A stretch of 64,000 nucleotides of DNA from Pseudacidovorax sp. RU35E (GCF_900156165.1 NZ_FTMY01000008.1:248001-312000); one strand, 5' to 3'. Shown: positions 25,770 to 34,746, counted from the stretch's first letter. Program-made: numbers and translations. Notes: generated by a model not told the origin, from the sequence alone.

Positions 25770-26945
25770 ATGAATCCCACGACGCTTCCCGCCGAGGGCG
25801 AACAGCTCGAACTGCGCTGCGTGCTGATGCGCGGCGGCACGAGCAAGGCCCTGTTCTTCCATGAGGCGGACGTGCCGCCGCCCGGCCCGGCGCGCGACCG
25901 GCTGCTCAAGCGCGCCATGGGCACACCCGACGTGCTGCAGATCGACGGCATGGGCGGCTCACGCCTGGTCACGTCCAAGATCGCGATCATCAAGCGTTCG
26001 CAGCGGTCCGACGCCGACGTCGACTACACCTTCGCGCAGGCCGACGTCGAGCGCGACCTGATCGGCTACGACGCCAACTGCGGCAACATCTCCTCGGCCG
26101 TGGCGCCCTTCGCCATCGACGAAGGCCTCGTGCAGGCGCTGGAGCCGCTGACCACCGTGCGCATCCACAACACCAATACCGGGACGGTGTTCGTGTCGAA
26201 GGTGCAGGTGCGCAACGGCAGGGCGCGCGTGCAGGGCGACTGCGCCATCGCCGGCGTGCCGGGGACGGGCGCCGAGATCCTGATGGACTACACCGACACG
26301 CTGGGCGCCAAGACCGGGCGGCTGCTGCCCACCGGCCGTGCGATCGACAGCCTCGCGCTGCAGGACGGCCGCCGCGTCGAGGTCTCCATCGTCGATGCGG
26401 CCACGCCCTGCGTGTTCATCGCCGCGAGCTCGCTGGGCCTCACGGGCAGCGAGCTGCCGCCCGACATCAGCGCCGACCGCGCACTGATCGAGGCCATCGG
26501 CGAGCTGCAGTCCAAAGCCGGCGAGCGCATCGGGCTGTACAAGCACTGGCAGGACGTGCATCTGCCTGGCCTGCCGCTTGCCGTGCTGGTGGCCCCCCCG
26601 GCCGACTACACCGACACCAACGGCCAGGCGGTGAGCGCCGGCGACTGCGACCTGCGGGCGCGGCTCGTCTTCCTGGGCAAGTGCCACGACAGCATGGCGG
26701 GCACCGGCTCGATGTGCACGGCCGCCGCATCGCGCGTGCCCGGCTCGCTGGTGAGCGCAGCGGTGGGCGAGCGCGCCGGCACCGACACGCTGCGCATCGG
26801 CCATCCGCTGGGCGTGATGACCGTCAAGGTCGTCGCCCGACCCGGCGCCACGCCGGCCGACACGCGCTTCGATGCGCTGGGCCTGCAACGCACGGCCCGC
26901 CGCCTGATGGCCGGCACGGTGTACGTGCCGCGCGACGCGCTCTGA
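25770..26945 (+). CDS. PrpF-family isomerase (aconitate/methylitaconate-type)
   Basis: The 391-residue protein has the PrpF/DapF fold signature: VLMRGGTSKALFF, catalytic DANCGNISSA (Cys104) and the second catalytic loop AGTGSMCTAAA (Cys316). The family moves double bonds or isomerises cis/trans in acids: PrpF (2-methylaconitate), methylitaconate isomerase and 4-oxalomesaconate tautomerase GalD are known members. Next to an aconitase-family hydratase and an isocitrate-lyase-like enzyme, it probably prepares the double bond for hydration. It lies 22 bp after the first Bug gene. Confidence 0.9.
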   Translation: MNPTTLPAEGEQLELRCVLMRGGTSKALFFHEADVPPPGPARDRLLKRAMGTPDVLQIDGMGGSRLVTSKIAIIKRSQRSDADVDYTFAQADVERDLIGYDANCGNISSAVAPFAIDEGLVQALEPLTTVRIHNTNTGTVFVSKVQVRNGRARVQGDCAIAGVPGTGAEILMDYTDTLGAKTGRLLPTGRAIDSLALQDGRRVEVSIVDAATPCVFIAASSLGLTGSELPPDISADRALIEAIGELQSKAGERIGLYKHWQDVHLPGLPLAVLVAPPADYTDTNGQAVSAGDCDLRARLVFLGKCHDSMAGTGSMCTAAASRVPGSLVSAAVGERAGTDTLRIGHPLGVMTVKVVARPGATPADTRFDALGLQRTARRLMAGTVYVPRDAL

Positions 26946-26990
26946 AGCGCACTGAAATTCCGCTTACCGAGAACGACGGAGACGACACCC

Positions 26991-27968
26991 ATGCCCATCC
27001 TCCCTTCGCGCCGCCATGCCATGGCCGCCCTCGCCGGCCTGGCATTCGCCGGCCCTGCACTCGCGCAAGGCCTGCCCGCCAAGCCACTGCGCATCGTCGT
27101 CGGCTACCCGGCCGGCCAGACCGTGGACATCGTGGCACGCAACTTCGCGGCGGCGCTCACCAAGGAGCTCGGCCAGCCGGTGATCGTCGACAACCGCCCC
27201 GGCGCCAACGGCAGCCTGGGCGCCCAGGAGGTGAAGCGAAGCGCGCCCGACGGCACCACCATCCTGCTCGGCACGCTGGGCCAGATGACCATCAATCCCA
27301 CGCTCTACAAGAAGCTGCCCTACGACACGCTGAAGGACTTCGCGCCCATCGCTCAGGTCAGCACTGGTGCGTTGCTGCTGGTGGCGACGCCCTCCTTCGG
27401 ACCCAACAACCTCAAGGAGCTGATCGCCTATGCAAAGCAGCGGCCGGGCAAGGTGGACTTCGCTTCGGGCGGCAACGGCATCACGGCGCACCTCGCGATG
27501 GTGGTGCTCGAGCGCCAGGCCGGCCTGCAGCTCAACCACATTCCGTACAAGGGCTCGCCGGCCGCCGTCAATGACGTGATGGCCGGGCAGGTGCCGATCA
27601 TGTTCGACGCGGTGGCGTCCACGCTGCCGCAGGTCAAGGGCGGCAAGCTGAAGCCGCTTGCCATCTCCAGTCTCAAGCGCAACCCGCAGCTGCCGGACGT
27701 GCCGACCGCCGACGAGCAGGGGCTCAAGGGCTTCGACATCAGCTCCTGGGTGGGCTTCCTGGCGCCCGCCGGCACGCCGCCTGCCGCGGTGAATGCGCTG
27801 CACGCGGCCATCCAGCGCGCGTCGGCCAGTCCCGAAGTCCAGGAGACGATCCGCGCCACGGGCAGCGAACTGGCCATCACCGCGCCGGCCGACTTCGGCC
27901 GCTTCCTGGCGAGCGAAATCCGCAAGTGGGGCCAGGCCGTCAACGACGCCGGCGTGCAGGTGGATTGA
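26991..27968 (+). CDS. Bug/TctC-family periplasmic solute-binding protein 2
   Basis: A 325-residue Bug receptor with signal peptide RRHAMAALAGLAFAGPALAQG. Family motifs: LRIVVGYPAGQTVDIVARN, VIVDNRPGANGSLGA, LPYDTLKDFAPIAQV, HIPYKGSPAAVNDVMAGQV and LPDVPTADEQG. The ligand-contact loop VGYPAGQTVD differs from PYAAGGGTD in receptor 1, suggesting a different ligand. It is preceded by an ACGGAGACGAC ribosome-binding region like that of receptor 1. Confidence 0.93.
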   Translation: MPILPSRRHAMAALAGLAFAGPALAQGLPAKPLRIVVGYPAGQTVDIVARNFAAALTKELGQPVIVDNRPGANGSLGAQEVKRSAPDGTTILLGTLGQMTINPTLYKKLPYDTLKDFAPIAQVSTGALLLVATPSFGPNNLKELIAYAKQRPGKVDFASGGNGITAHLAMVVLERQAGLQLNHIPYKGSPAAVNDVMAGQVPIMFDAVASTLPQVKGGKLKPLAISSLKRNPQLPDVPTADEQGLKGFDISSWVGFLAPAGTPPAAVNALHAAIQRASASPEVQETIRATGSELAITAPADFGRFLASEIRKWGQAVNDAGVQVD

Positions 27969-28014
27969 CGCTACGCGCCCCCTCCTCTTCCACCCTCGAC
28001 CCGGAGACATTCCC

Positions 28015-28749
28015 ATGCCCAGCATCGACATTGCCGGCGACGCCCGCCGCACCCTCGACATCATCAAGAACGGAGGCGTCGCCATCGTGCCCAACGATAC
28101 GGGCTACGCCTGCTGCGGCGGCTCGATGGACCCGCTGCAGAAGATCTACGCGACCAAGCAGCGGGGCGGCCACAAGCGCAACGCCATGGCCGCCGACCTG
28201 GAGACCCAGCGCGAGCTGCAGACGCTCAGCCCCCGCGCCCAGGCGATGGTGGAGGCGCTGGTTGTCGACCATGACCTGCCGCTGGGCGTGATCGGCAGCT
28301 TCCGGCCCGACCACCCGCTGCTGCGGCAACTGGGCGACGAAGCGGTGCGCGCCAGTTCGGCCGTCGGCACCATCGGCGTCCTGCTCAACGCCGGCCCCTT
28401 CCACAAGGCACTGACCCGGTTGAGCCGCGAAGAGGTGGTGCCGCTCTTCGGCTCGTCGGCCAACCTCACGGGCACCGGCACGCGCTTTCGCGTGGAGGAC
28501 ATCCAGCCCGAGCTGCGCGCCATTGCCGACATCACCATCGACTACGGCCTGCGCCGCTATCACGTGTACCGCCGCGCAGGCACGCTGATCAACTTCGACA
28601 CCCTGCAGGTCATTCGCATGGGCGCGTGCTACGAGCTGATCTCCGGCGTACTCAAGCGATGGTTCGACGTCGACCTGCCCGAAGATCCGGGCGTCGAGAC
28701 GCTGCCCTCGGGGCACCTCAACGAGTTCGCACTGCAGGGCGTGCAATGA
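28015..28749 (+). CDS. Sua5/YciO/YrdC-like protein within the catabolic operon
   Basis: The 244-residue protein has a YrdC-like nucleotide-binding fold: GGVAIVPNDTGYACCGG, KQRGGHKR (the K-x-R pair that binds ATP in TsaC/Sua5) and LFGSSANLTGTG (the S-x-N motif). True TsaC/Sua5 makes threonylcarbamoyl-AMP for tRNA t6A. The C-terminal 80 residues (ITIDYGLRRYHVYRRAGTLI onward) are not the Sua5 domain. Its place between two Bug receptor genes and before an acyl-CoA ligase argues for a role other than tRNA modification; what it activates is unknown. Its TGA overlaps the next ATG. Confidence 0.8.
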   Translation: MPSIDIAGDARRTLDIIKNGGVAIVPNDTGYACCGGSMDPLQKIYATKQRGGHKRNAMAADLETQRELQTLSPRAQAMVEALVVDHDLPLGVIGSFRPDHPLLRQLGDEAVRASSAVGTIGVLLNAGPFHKALTRLSREEVVPLFGSSANLTGTGTRFRVEDIQPELRAIADITIDYGLRRYHVYRRAGTLINFDTLQVIRMGACYELISGVLKRWFDVDLPEDPGVETLPSGHLNEFALQGVQ

Positions 28750-29756
28750 GCGGCCTCCGCACACCCTGCCCCGGCGCCGACCTGGCCCGTCGCGCCTGCC
28801 TGGGCCGCCTGGCCGGTGCCGCAGGTGCGTGGGCGCTCGGGCTGCCGGCGCGCGCCCAGGCCTGGCCGACCCGCCCGCTGCGCGTGGTGCTGGGCTACAC
28901 GCCCGGCGGCTCCGCCGACACGACCGCGCGCGAACTCACCGTGCCGCTGACGGCCGCGCTCGGCCAGCCGCTGGTGGTGGACTACAAGGCCGGTGCCAGC
29001 GGCACCATCGCCGGCGCGGAGGTCGCGCGCGCCGCACCCGACGGCTACACGCTCGGCCTGCTCGACAACGCCCCGCTCACCATCGTGCCGGCGCTGCGCA
29101 ATGCGGGCTACGACCCGCTCGCCGCCTTCACGCCGATCACCATGGTGTCGCATGTGCCCCAGGTGCTGGTGGCGTCGACGTCGGCCGGCGTCGGCACGCT
29201 GCGCGAGCTGATCGAGGCGATGCGCAAGGCGCCCGGGAAGTTCAGCTACGCCTCAGGCGGCGCGGGCAGCGTCGGCCATCTCACCACCGAACTGCTCAAG
29301 TCGCGCACCGGCACCTATGCGTTGCATGTGCCCTACCGCGGCGGCGCGCCCGCCATCAATGCCCTTCTCGCGGGCGAGGTGCAGTTCGCCTTCCTCACGC
29401 CGACGGCCACGCAGGGCTTCATCCAGGCCGGCAAGCTGAAGCCGCTTGGCGTGAGCTCGCGCTCCCGCGTGGCTTCCCTGCCCGGGGTACCCACCATCGC
29501 CGAGTCGGTCGCTCCCGGCTTCGAGGCGCCGGGCTGGTTCGCGCTCGTCGGTCCCGCGGGGCTGCCCGAGCCGGTCGTCTCGACCCTGCGCCGCTCGGTG
29601 GCTCAAGTGCTTGCCACGCCTGCGACCGTCAGCCGGCTCGAAGCGCTGGGCCAGACCCTGCCGCCCGCAGGCCAGGACGTGCGCGGCGTGATCACGGCGG
29701 AGCTCGCCACCTGGAGGCAGCTCGTCGCCGAACGCAAGCTCGTCATCGAAGGCTGA
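28746..29756 (+). CDS. Bug/TctC-family periplasmic solute-binding protein 3
   Basis: A 336-residue Bug receptor translated from an ATG that overlaps the stop of the Sua5-like gene. It carries an Arg-containing, Tat-like or Sec leader (RRACLGRLAGAAGAWALG, cleavage near ARAQA). Motifs LRVVLGYTPGGSADTTAREL, VVDYKAGASGTIAGAEVA, APDGYTLGL and LPGVPTIAES identify the family. Overlap with the Sua5-like gene suggests coupled translation and a shared function. Confidence 0.92.
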   Translation: MSGLRTPCPGADLARRACLGRLAGAAGAWALGLPARAQAWPTRPLRVVLGYTPGGSADTTARELTVPLTAALGQPLVVDYKAGASGTIAGAEVARAAPDGYTLGLLDNAPLTIVPALRNAGYDPLAAFTPITMVSHVPQVLVASTSAGVGTLRELIEAMRKAPGKFSYASGGAGSVGHLTTELLKSRTGTYALHVPYRGGAPAINALLAGEVQFAFLTPTATQGFIQAGKLKPLGVSSRSRVASLPGVPTIAESVAPGFEAPGWFALVGPAGLPEPVVSTLRRSVAQVLATPATVSRLEALGQTLPPAGQDVRGVITAELATWRQLVAERKLVIEG

Positions 29757-29776
29757 GAAGTGTGAAAGAAACTGCC

Positions 29777-31441
29777 ATGTTGCAAGGCCTGATGCAGGAC
29801 CGCCCCCTGCTGATCTCCAACCTGATCGAGTTCGTCGAGCGCCACAACGGCGATGCCGAGATCGTCTCGCGTCGCGTGGAGGGCGACATCCACCGCTACA
29901 CCTGGGCGGCTTGCGCACGGCGTGCCCGCCAGGTGGCCAACGCGCTCGATGACGAGCAGCTGCAAGTCTCCGACCGCGTCGCGACGCTGGCCTGGAACGG
30001 CTACCGCCACCTGGAGCTGTACTACGGCGTCAGCGGCTCGGGCCGCGTGCTGCACACCATCAACCCGCGGCTGCACCCGGACCAGATCGCCTGGATCGTG
30101 AACCATGCCGAAGACCAGGTGCTGTGCTTCGACCTGAGCTTCCTGCCGGTGGTGCAGGCGGTGCATGCAAAGTGCACGACGGTCCGGAAGTGGGTCGCCC
30201 TGTGCGACATCGACCGGCTGCCGGCCGACAGCGGCGTTCCCGGCCTGGCGAGCTATGAAGCCTGGATCGGCGGACAGGCCAACACCTATGACTGGCCGGT
30301 GTTCGACGAGAACGCGGCGTCGAGCCTGTGCTACACGAGCGGGACCACCGGTAATCCCAAGGGCGCGCTCTACAGCCACCGCTCCACCGTGCTGCATGCC
30401 TACGGCTCTGTACTGCCGGACATGATGGCCCTGTCGGCGCGCGACTCGGTGCTGCCTGTGGTGCCGATGTTCCACGTCAATGCCTGGGGCATTCCGTACT
30501 CGGCGGCCCTGGTGGGCTGCAAGCTCGTCTTTCCGGGGCCGGCGCTCGACGGCAAGTCGGTCTACGAGCTCATCGAGGCCGAAAAGGTCAGCTTCGCAGC
30601 CGGCGTGCCCACCGTGTGGCAGATGCTGCTGGCGCACACGCAGGCCGGCGATCTCGGCTTCTCCACGCTGCGTCGCACGGTGATCGGCGGCGCGGCCTGC
30701 CCGCCGGCGATGCTGCGCGAATTCGAGCAGCAGCATGATGTGCGCGTGCTCCACGGCTGGGGCATGACCGAGATGAGCCCGCTGGGCACGGTGTGCTCGC
30801 TCAAGAAGGCCCACGACTGCTTGCCACGCGAGGCGCAGCTTCGTGTGCTTGAGAAGCAGGGCCGCGCGGTCTACGGCGTCGACATGAAGATCGTCGATGC
30901 ACAGGGCCGGGCCCTGCCCTGGGACGGCCGCGCCGCCGGCGACCTGCTGGTGCGCGGTCCGTGGATCGTGCGGGCCTACTTCAAGGGCGAGGGCGGCAAC
31001 CCGCTGGTAGACGGCTGGTTCCCCACCGGCGATGTGGCCACCCTCGACGCCGAGGGTTACCTGCAGATCACCGACCGCAGCAAGGACGTCATCAAATCGG
31101 GCGGCGAATGGATCAGCTCCATCGACATCGAGAACATCGCCATGGCGCACCCGGCTGTGGCGCTGGCGGCCTGCATCGGCATTCCTCACCCGAAGTGGGA
31201 CGAACGCCCCATCGTCGTCGTCGCCCGCAAGCCCGGCGCCCGCCTCGAACGCGAGGAGCTGCTGGCCTTCTACGAAGGCAAGACGGCGCGCTGGCAGGTG
31301 CCCGACGACGTCGTCTTCGTGGACGCCATTCCGCTCGGCGCCACCGGCAAGATCCTCAAGACCCGGCTGCGCGAGGACCTGCGCGGCCATACCCTGCCCG
31401 GGACGGCCCGGGACGGCCCGGGCCTGATGGTGCACCCATGA
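29777..31441 (+). CDS. AMP-forming acyl-CoA synthetase
   Basis: The 554-residue protein is an ANL-superfamily ligase that activates a carboxylate with ATP and CoA. The AMP-binding motif [51 protein letters not shown] and the C-terminal catalytic lysine region [14 protein letters not shown] are all present. The N-terminus [19 protein letters not shown] resembles medium-chain and 3-(methylthio)propionyl-CoA ligases. Here it may activate an acid product of the lyase. An ATG overlap couples it to the MmgE/PrpD gene. The 3' end holds a tandem repeat of GGGACGGCCC, which lengthens the C-terminal tail. Confidence 0.88.
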   Translation: MLQGLMQDRPLLISNLIEFVERHNGDAEIVSRRVEGDIHRYTWAACARRARQVANALDDEQLQVSDRVATLAWNGYRHLELYYGVSGSGRVLHTINPRLHPDQIAWIVNHAEDQVLCFDLSFLPVVQAVHAKCTTVRKWVALCDIDRLPADSGVPGLASYEAWIGGQANTYDWPVFDENAASSLCYTSGTTGNPKGALYSHRSTVLHAYGSVLPDMMALSARDSVLPVVPMFHVNAWGIPYSAALVGCKLVFPGPALDGKSVYELIEAEKVSFAAGVPTVWQMLLAHTQAGDLGFSTLRRTVIGGAACPPAMLREFEQQHDVRVLHGWGMTEMSPLGTVCSLKKAHDCLPREAQLRVLEKQGRAVYGVDMKIVDAQGRALPWDGRAAGDLLVRGPWIVRAYFKGEGGNPLVDGWFPTGDVATLDAEGYLQITDRSKDVIKSGGEWISSIDIENIAMAHPAVALAACIGIPHPKWDERPIVVVARKPGARLEREELLAFYEGKTARWQVPDDVVFVDAIPLGATGKILKTRLREDLRGHTLPGTARDGPGLMVHP

Positions 31442-32889
31442 CCGACACCCGACCTGCTGGCGGCGCCACCCCGGCGCGTCCCACCGACCCGGCCGCGCCC
31501 ACCGGCCTGCTGTGCGATTGGCTCGCCGGCTTCACGCTGGACGATGCACCCGAGTCGGCCCGCGAGCGCGCGCGCATGCTCACGCTCGACGGCATCGCCT
31601 GTGCAATCGTGGGCGCCCAGCTTCCGTGGTCGCGCACAGCGGTCGACATCGTGCGCCGTTTCGAAGGCGCCGGCACGCACACGATCGTCGGCTGGGGCGC
31701 AGGCACCAATGCGCCTGCGGCGGCGCTGCTCAACGGCACCTTCATCCAGGGCTTCGAGCTGGACGACTACCACCCGCTGGGACCGCTGCACAGCGCCTCC
31801 ATCGTGCTGCCCGCATTGTGGGCCGCTGTGGAAAGCTCGACGGCGCCCGTCACAGGACGCCGATTCCTGGAGGCCGCGATGGTCGGCTACGAGGTCGGAC
31901 CACGCGTCGGCATGGCACTGCACGGCGCGCAGATGCTGTCGCGCGGCTGGCATTCGGGATCGGTCTTCGGCACGCATGCAGCCGCCGCGGCCGTGGGCAA
32001 GCTGCTCGGCTTGGACGCCGCCCGCTTCGAGGACGCGCTGGGCCTGGCCGGGACCCAGTCTGCCGGGCTCATGGCCGCGCAGTACGAAGCAATGTGCAAG
32101 CGCATGCACCATGGCTTCTCCGCACGCAACGGCCTGTATGCGGCGGTGCTGGCCGAAGGCGGCTACACCGGCATCAAGCGGGTGTTCGAGCGGGAGTACG
32201 GCGGTTTCCTCTCCACTTTCGGCGAAGGGCATGACCCCGACGCCTCGCAGATCACCGATGGCCTGGGCACCCGCTGGGAGGTGGAGCGCATCGTCATCAA
32301 GCCCTATGCAGCGATGGGCGGCATCCACTCGCCGCTCGACGCACTGTTCGACATCGGCCGTCAACGTCCGCTGCGCGCCAGCGAGATTGCACGCATCGAA
32401 TGCGACGTGTCGCATGCGGTCTACCACCACGGATGGTGGACGCCGCAGCGGCCCCTCACGCCGATCGGCGCACAGATGAACATCGGCTATGCACTCGCGG
32501 TGGCCGTGCTCGACGGCGCCGCCATGGTGGCCCAGTTCGCGCCGAACCGCATCGACGCCGATGACGTGTGGGCACTGCTGCCGCGCATCGAGGTGCGGCA
32601 CGACCCGGCGTTCGACACCGGCGGCATGATGCGCCGCGGCCGCACGCGCGTCGCCGTGACCTTCCATGACGGAGAGCGGCTGGAGGTCGAGCGCAACGCC
32701 TCGCGCGCCATCGAGTCGCCGCAGACCAGCGCCGAGATTGCCAGCAAATACCGCACGCTGACCGACGCGCTCATCGATGCGCCGCGGCAGCAGGCGATCG
32801 AGTCGCTGGTGCGCGGGCTCGACGCGGTCGGCGACATGCGCGAACTCCTTGCGCGGCTGGCACCGCCGGCGCGCGCCGCGTTCGACTGA
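31438..32889 (+). CDS. MmgE/PrpD-family protein
   Basis: The 483-residue protein belongs to the MmgE/PrpD family, which includes 2-methylcitrate dehydratase and cis-aconitate decarboxylase. Recognisable segments: LCDWLAGFTLDDAPESARERAR, ALLNGTFIQGFELDDYHPLGPLHSASIVLPAL, MCKRMHHGFSARNGLYAAVLAEGGYTG (about 220) and the KPYAAMGGIHSPLDAL lid. The AKRMH-like HG motif used by cis-aconitate decarboxylase is represented by KRMHHG. Dehydration or decarboxylation of a tricarboxylate would fit the operon. It starts in an ATGA overlap with the ligase. Confidence 0.88.
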   Translation: MTDTRPAGGATPARPTDPAAPTGLLCDWLAGFTLDDAPESARERARMLTLDGIACAIVGAQLPWSRTAVDIVRRFEGAGTHTIVGWGAGTNAPAAALLNGTFIQGFELDDYHPLGPLHSASIVLPALWAAVESSTAPVTGRRFLEAAMVGYEVGPRVGMALHGAQMLSRGWHSGSVFGTHAAAAAVGKLLGLDAARFEDALGLAGTQSAGLMAAQYEAMCKRMHHGFSARNGLYAAVLAEGGYTGIKRVFEREYGGFLSTFGEGHDPDASQITDGLGTRWEVERIVIKPYAAMGGIHSPLDALFDIGRQRPLRASEIARIECDVSHAVYHHGWWTPQRPLTPIGAQMNIGYALAVAVLDGAAMVAQFAPNRIDADDVWALLPRIEVRHDPAFDTGGMMRRGRTRVAVTFHDGERLEVERNASRAIESPQTSAEIASKYRTLTDALIDAPRQQAIESLVRGLDAVGDMRELLARLAPPARAAFD

Positions 32890-32964
32890 GTTTTTCGCGC
32901 CAGATCAGCCGCGAGGCCCGCAGCTCGGGCACCGCAGCCATGAACTCGAAAGAAGGAGACACGG

Positions 32965-33939
32965 ATGACGCTACTTGTACGTATGGCTCTGGTTGCGCTC
33001 GCTCTGAGCATGGGCCCGGGCGCCGCGATGGCTCAGTCACCGGCATGGCCCACCAAGCCGATCCGCATCGTGACACCCTACGCCGCGGGCGGCCCCGGGG
33101 ACGACAGCGCGCGCATGGTGGCCGACGGCCTGGCCAAGGCCCTGGGCCAACCGGTCATCGTCGACAACAAGCCCGGTGCAGGGGGCATCATCGGCGCCGA
33201 CGTGGTGGCCAAGGCGCCGGCCGACGGCTACACCCTGCTGGCCGCCGCCAACGGCACGCTGATCAACAGCCTGATCCGCAGCAAGATGCCCTACGCCCCT
33301 GGCGACCTGGTTCCGGTGACGGGTGTCACAGCGTCACCGTCGCTGCTGGTGGTCGATCCCGCACTTGCAGCCAAGGACCTCAAGGCCTTGCAGGCCCTCG
33401 CCCGGGCCGAGCCTCGCGGCATCTTCTTCGCGACCACCGGCATCGGCAGCACCAGCCATTTCTCGGGCGAGCTGATCAAGGCGGCGCTGGGCGTTCCACT
33501 CACCTTCGTTCAATACAAGAGCGGCGGCGAGAGCAGCGCTGCGCTGCATTCGGGACAGGTGCAGATGCTTTCCGAAGTGCCCTCGGCCTCGCTCATCGCC
33601 CTGATCGGCGCGGGAAGAATGCGGGCGCTGGCCGTTGCCTCGGACCACCGACTGGCCGCATTGCCCGAGGTGCCAACGACCGTGGAAGCCGGTTTTCCCG
33701 ACATCCGCATGACGCACTGGCTCGGCCTCATGGCGCCCCGGGGCACCCCGCCGGCGGTGATGGACCGCATCAATGCGGCGGTGCAGAAGTTCATTTCCAC
33801 GCCAGAGCAGCGAAAGCTCATCGCACAGCGCAACAGCGAACCCATGTTGGGCGACCGCGCCACGTTCACGCGCTTCATCGACGACGAGCGTCGACGCCTG
33901 GGCGGCCTGGCCCAGCAACTGCGCATCGTGGCCGAGTGA
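32965..33939 (+). CDS. Bug/TctC-family periplasmic solute-binding protein 4
   Basis: A 324-residue Bug receptor with signal peptide (VRMALVALALSMGPGAAMAQ) and motifs IRIVTPYAAGGPGDDSARMVA, VIVDNKPGAGGIIGADVVA, PADGYTLL and LPEVPTTVEAGFP. AAGGAGACA is a strong ribosome-binding site 6 bp before the ATG, matching the GGAGAC leaders of receptors 1 and 2. It is the last gene of the rightward operon; a hairpin at 33965-33999 follows. Confidence 0.93.
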   Translation: MTLLVRMALVALALSMGPGAAMAQSPAWPTKPIRIVTPYAAGGPGDDSARMVADGLAKALGQPVIVDNKPGAGGIIGADVVAKAPADGYTLLAAANGTLINSLIRSKMPYAPGDLVPVTGVTASPSLLVVDPALAAKDLKALQALARAEPRGIFFATTGIGSTSHFSGELIKAALGVPLTFVQYKSGGESSAALHSGQVQMLSEVPSASLIALIGAGRMRALAVASDHRLAALPEVPTTVEAGFPDIRMTHWLGLMAPRGTPPAVMDRINAAVQKFISTPEQRKLIAQRNSEPMLGDRATFTRFIDDERRRLGGLAQQLRIVAE

Positions 33940-33964
33940 GCGCATGACGCAGTGCCGGTGCCGG

Positions 33965-33999
33965 GGCCGTGTGCCGGCCTGCCGGCCCTGTGCACGGCC
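33965..33999 (+). terminator. Probable operon-end hairpin
   Basis: GGCCGTG (33965-33971) pairs with CACGGCC (33993-33999), and inside it GCCGGC (33973-33978) can pair with GCCGGC (33981-33986). The nested stem is very stable but has no T-run. It lies between convergent genes 26 bp after the last Bug gene, so termination or 3'-end protection is plausible. Confidence 0.4.
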
Positions 34000-34044
34000 G
34001 AAGCCTTGGCGTCTCCAGCTCTCGTCCGCCGCCGGCTCGCGTGC

Positions 34045-34473
34045 TCAATCCAGAAGCGCCAGCGTGGCCGAATCGCGCGTCCCTTCGAAGAAGCGCTGGA
34101 GGCATTGGGCGAAGAGGGTCTCCTGCGTCGGAGCGATGGCGTCGAACAGTGTCATGCAGGAGTGGAACTTGAGGTCGTCCGGCGGCCCGAGGATGTCGAG
34201 GGCGGACGGGCCGTGCGCCGACAGCACCAGCGCACCGCACTCGCGCAGGCGGGCACCCAGCAGGGGATGGTCGAGATAGGCGACGGCCTCCGCGCGCGAG
34301 CCGATGGCGTAGCGCTGCGCCATCGCGCTGCGGCCCAGGCCCGCGATCTGCGGAAAGACGAACCACATCCAGTGCGAGCGCTTGCGGCCGGCGGCGAGCT
34401 CCGCACGCACCTGCGCATACACCGGGGCCTGCGCTTCGACGAAGCGTGCCAGGTCGAAGGCGTCCGGCGGCAT
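34045..34473 (-). CDS. DUF1810 family protein
   Basis: The 142-residue soluble protein matches the DUF1810 family: FDLARFVEAQAPVYAQVRAEL, RKRSHWMWFVFPQIAGLG, YAIGSRAEAVAYLDHPLLG and DDLKFHSCMTLFDA. Its function is not established. It lies 4 bp downstream of the small lipoprotein gene and is probably co-transcribed with it. Confidence 0.88.
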   Translation of the reverse strand: MPPDAFDLARFVEAQAPVYAQVRAELAAGRKRSHWMWFVFPQIAGLGRSAMAQRYAIGSRAEAVAYLDHPLLGARLRECGALVLSAHGPSALDILGPPDDLKFHSCMTLFDAIAPTQETLFAQCLQRFFEGTRDSATLALLD

Positions 34474-34477
34474 GGGC

Positions 34478-34609
34478 TCAGGCCCGCGCCGCGAAGGCCG
34501 ACGACGCGGGCGCCTCGGCCTTGGGCACCGGAGCGCCCGGCTTGGGCTTGTCGTTGCAGCCAGCGAGCAGGAAGGCCAGACCGGCCAGGAGGGCGAAGAG
34601 GGGCTTCAT
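34478..34609 (-). CDS. Small lipoprotein
   Basis: A 43-residue peptide MKPLFALLAGLAFLLAGCND... with a clear lipobox LLAGC, so a lipidated mature peptide of about 26 residues rich in Lys/Pro/Ala would remain. The frame extends upstream to 34699, but the start at 34609 gives a proper signal peptide. Such tiny lipoproteins are common and functionally uncharacterised. Divergent from the ABC transporter at 34810. Confidence 0.65.
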   Translation of the reverse strand: MKPLFALLAGLAFLLAGCNDKPKPGAPVPKAEAPASSAFAARA

Positions 34610-34746
34610 GCAACCCATCGTAGGCCGCCGGCCGCCGACGGCCAAGCCGGCCGGCCATGCCCCACCCGTCAGCGCGGGAAGCCCGCACGGCCGCGCCAAG
34701 GGGCGCTTTCAGTCCGGTTTAAGGCAGGCCACCGGCCGCGTCGCTA

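Noticed and set aside
34478-34699. 73-residue version of the small lipoprotein
   Set aside because: The first 30 residues would destroy the signal peptide. The ATG at 34609 gives a correct lipobox position.
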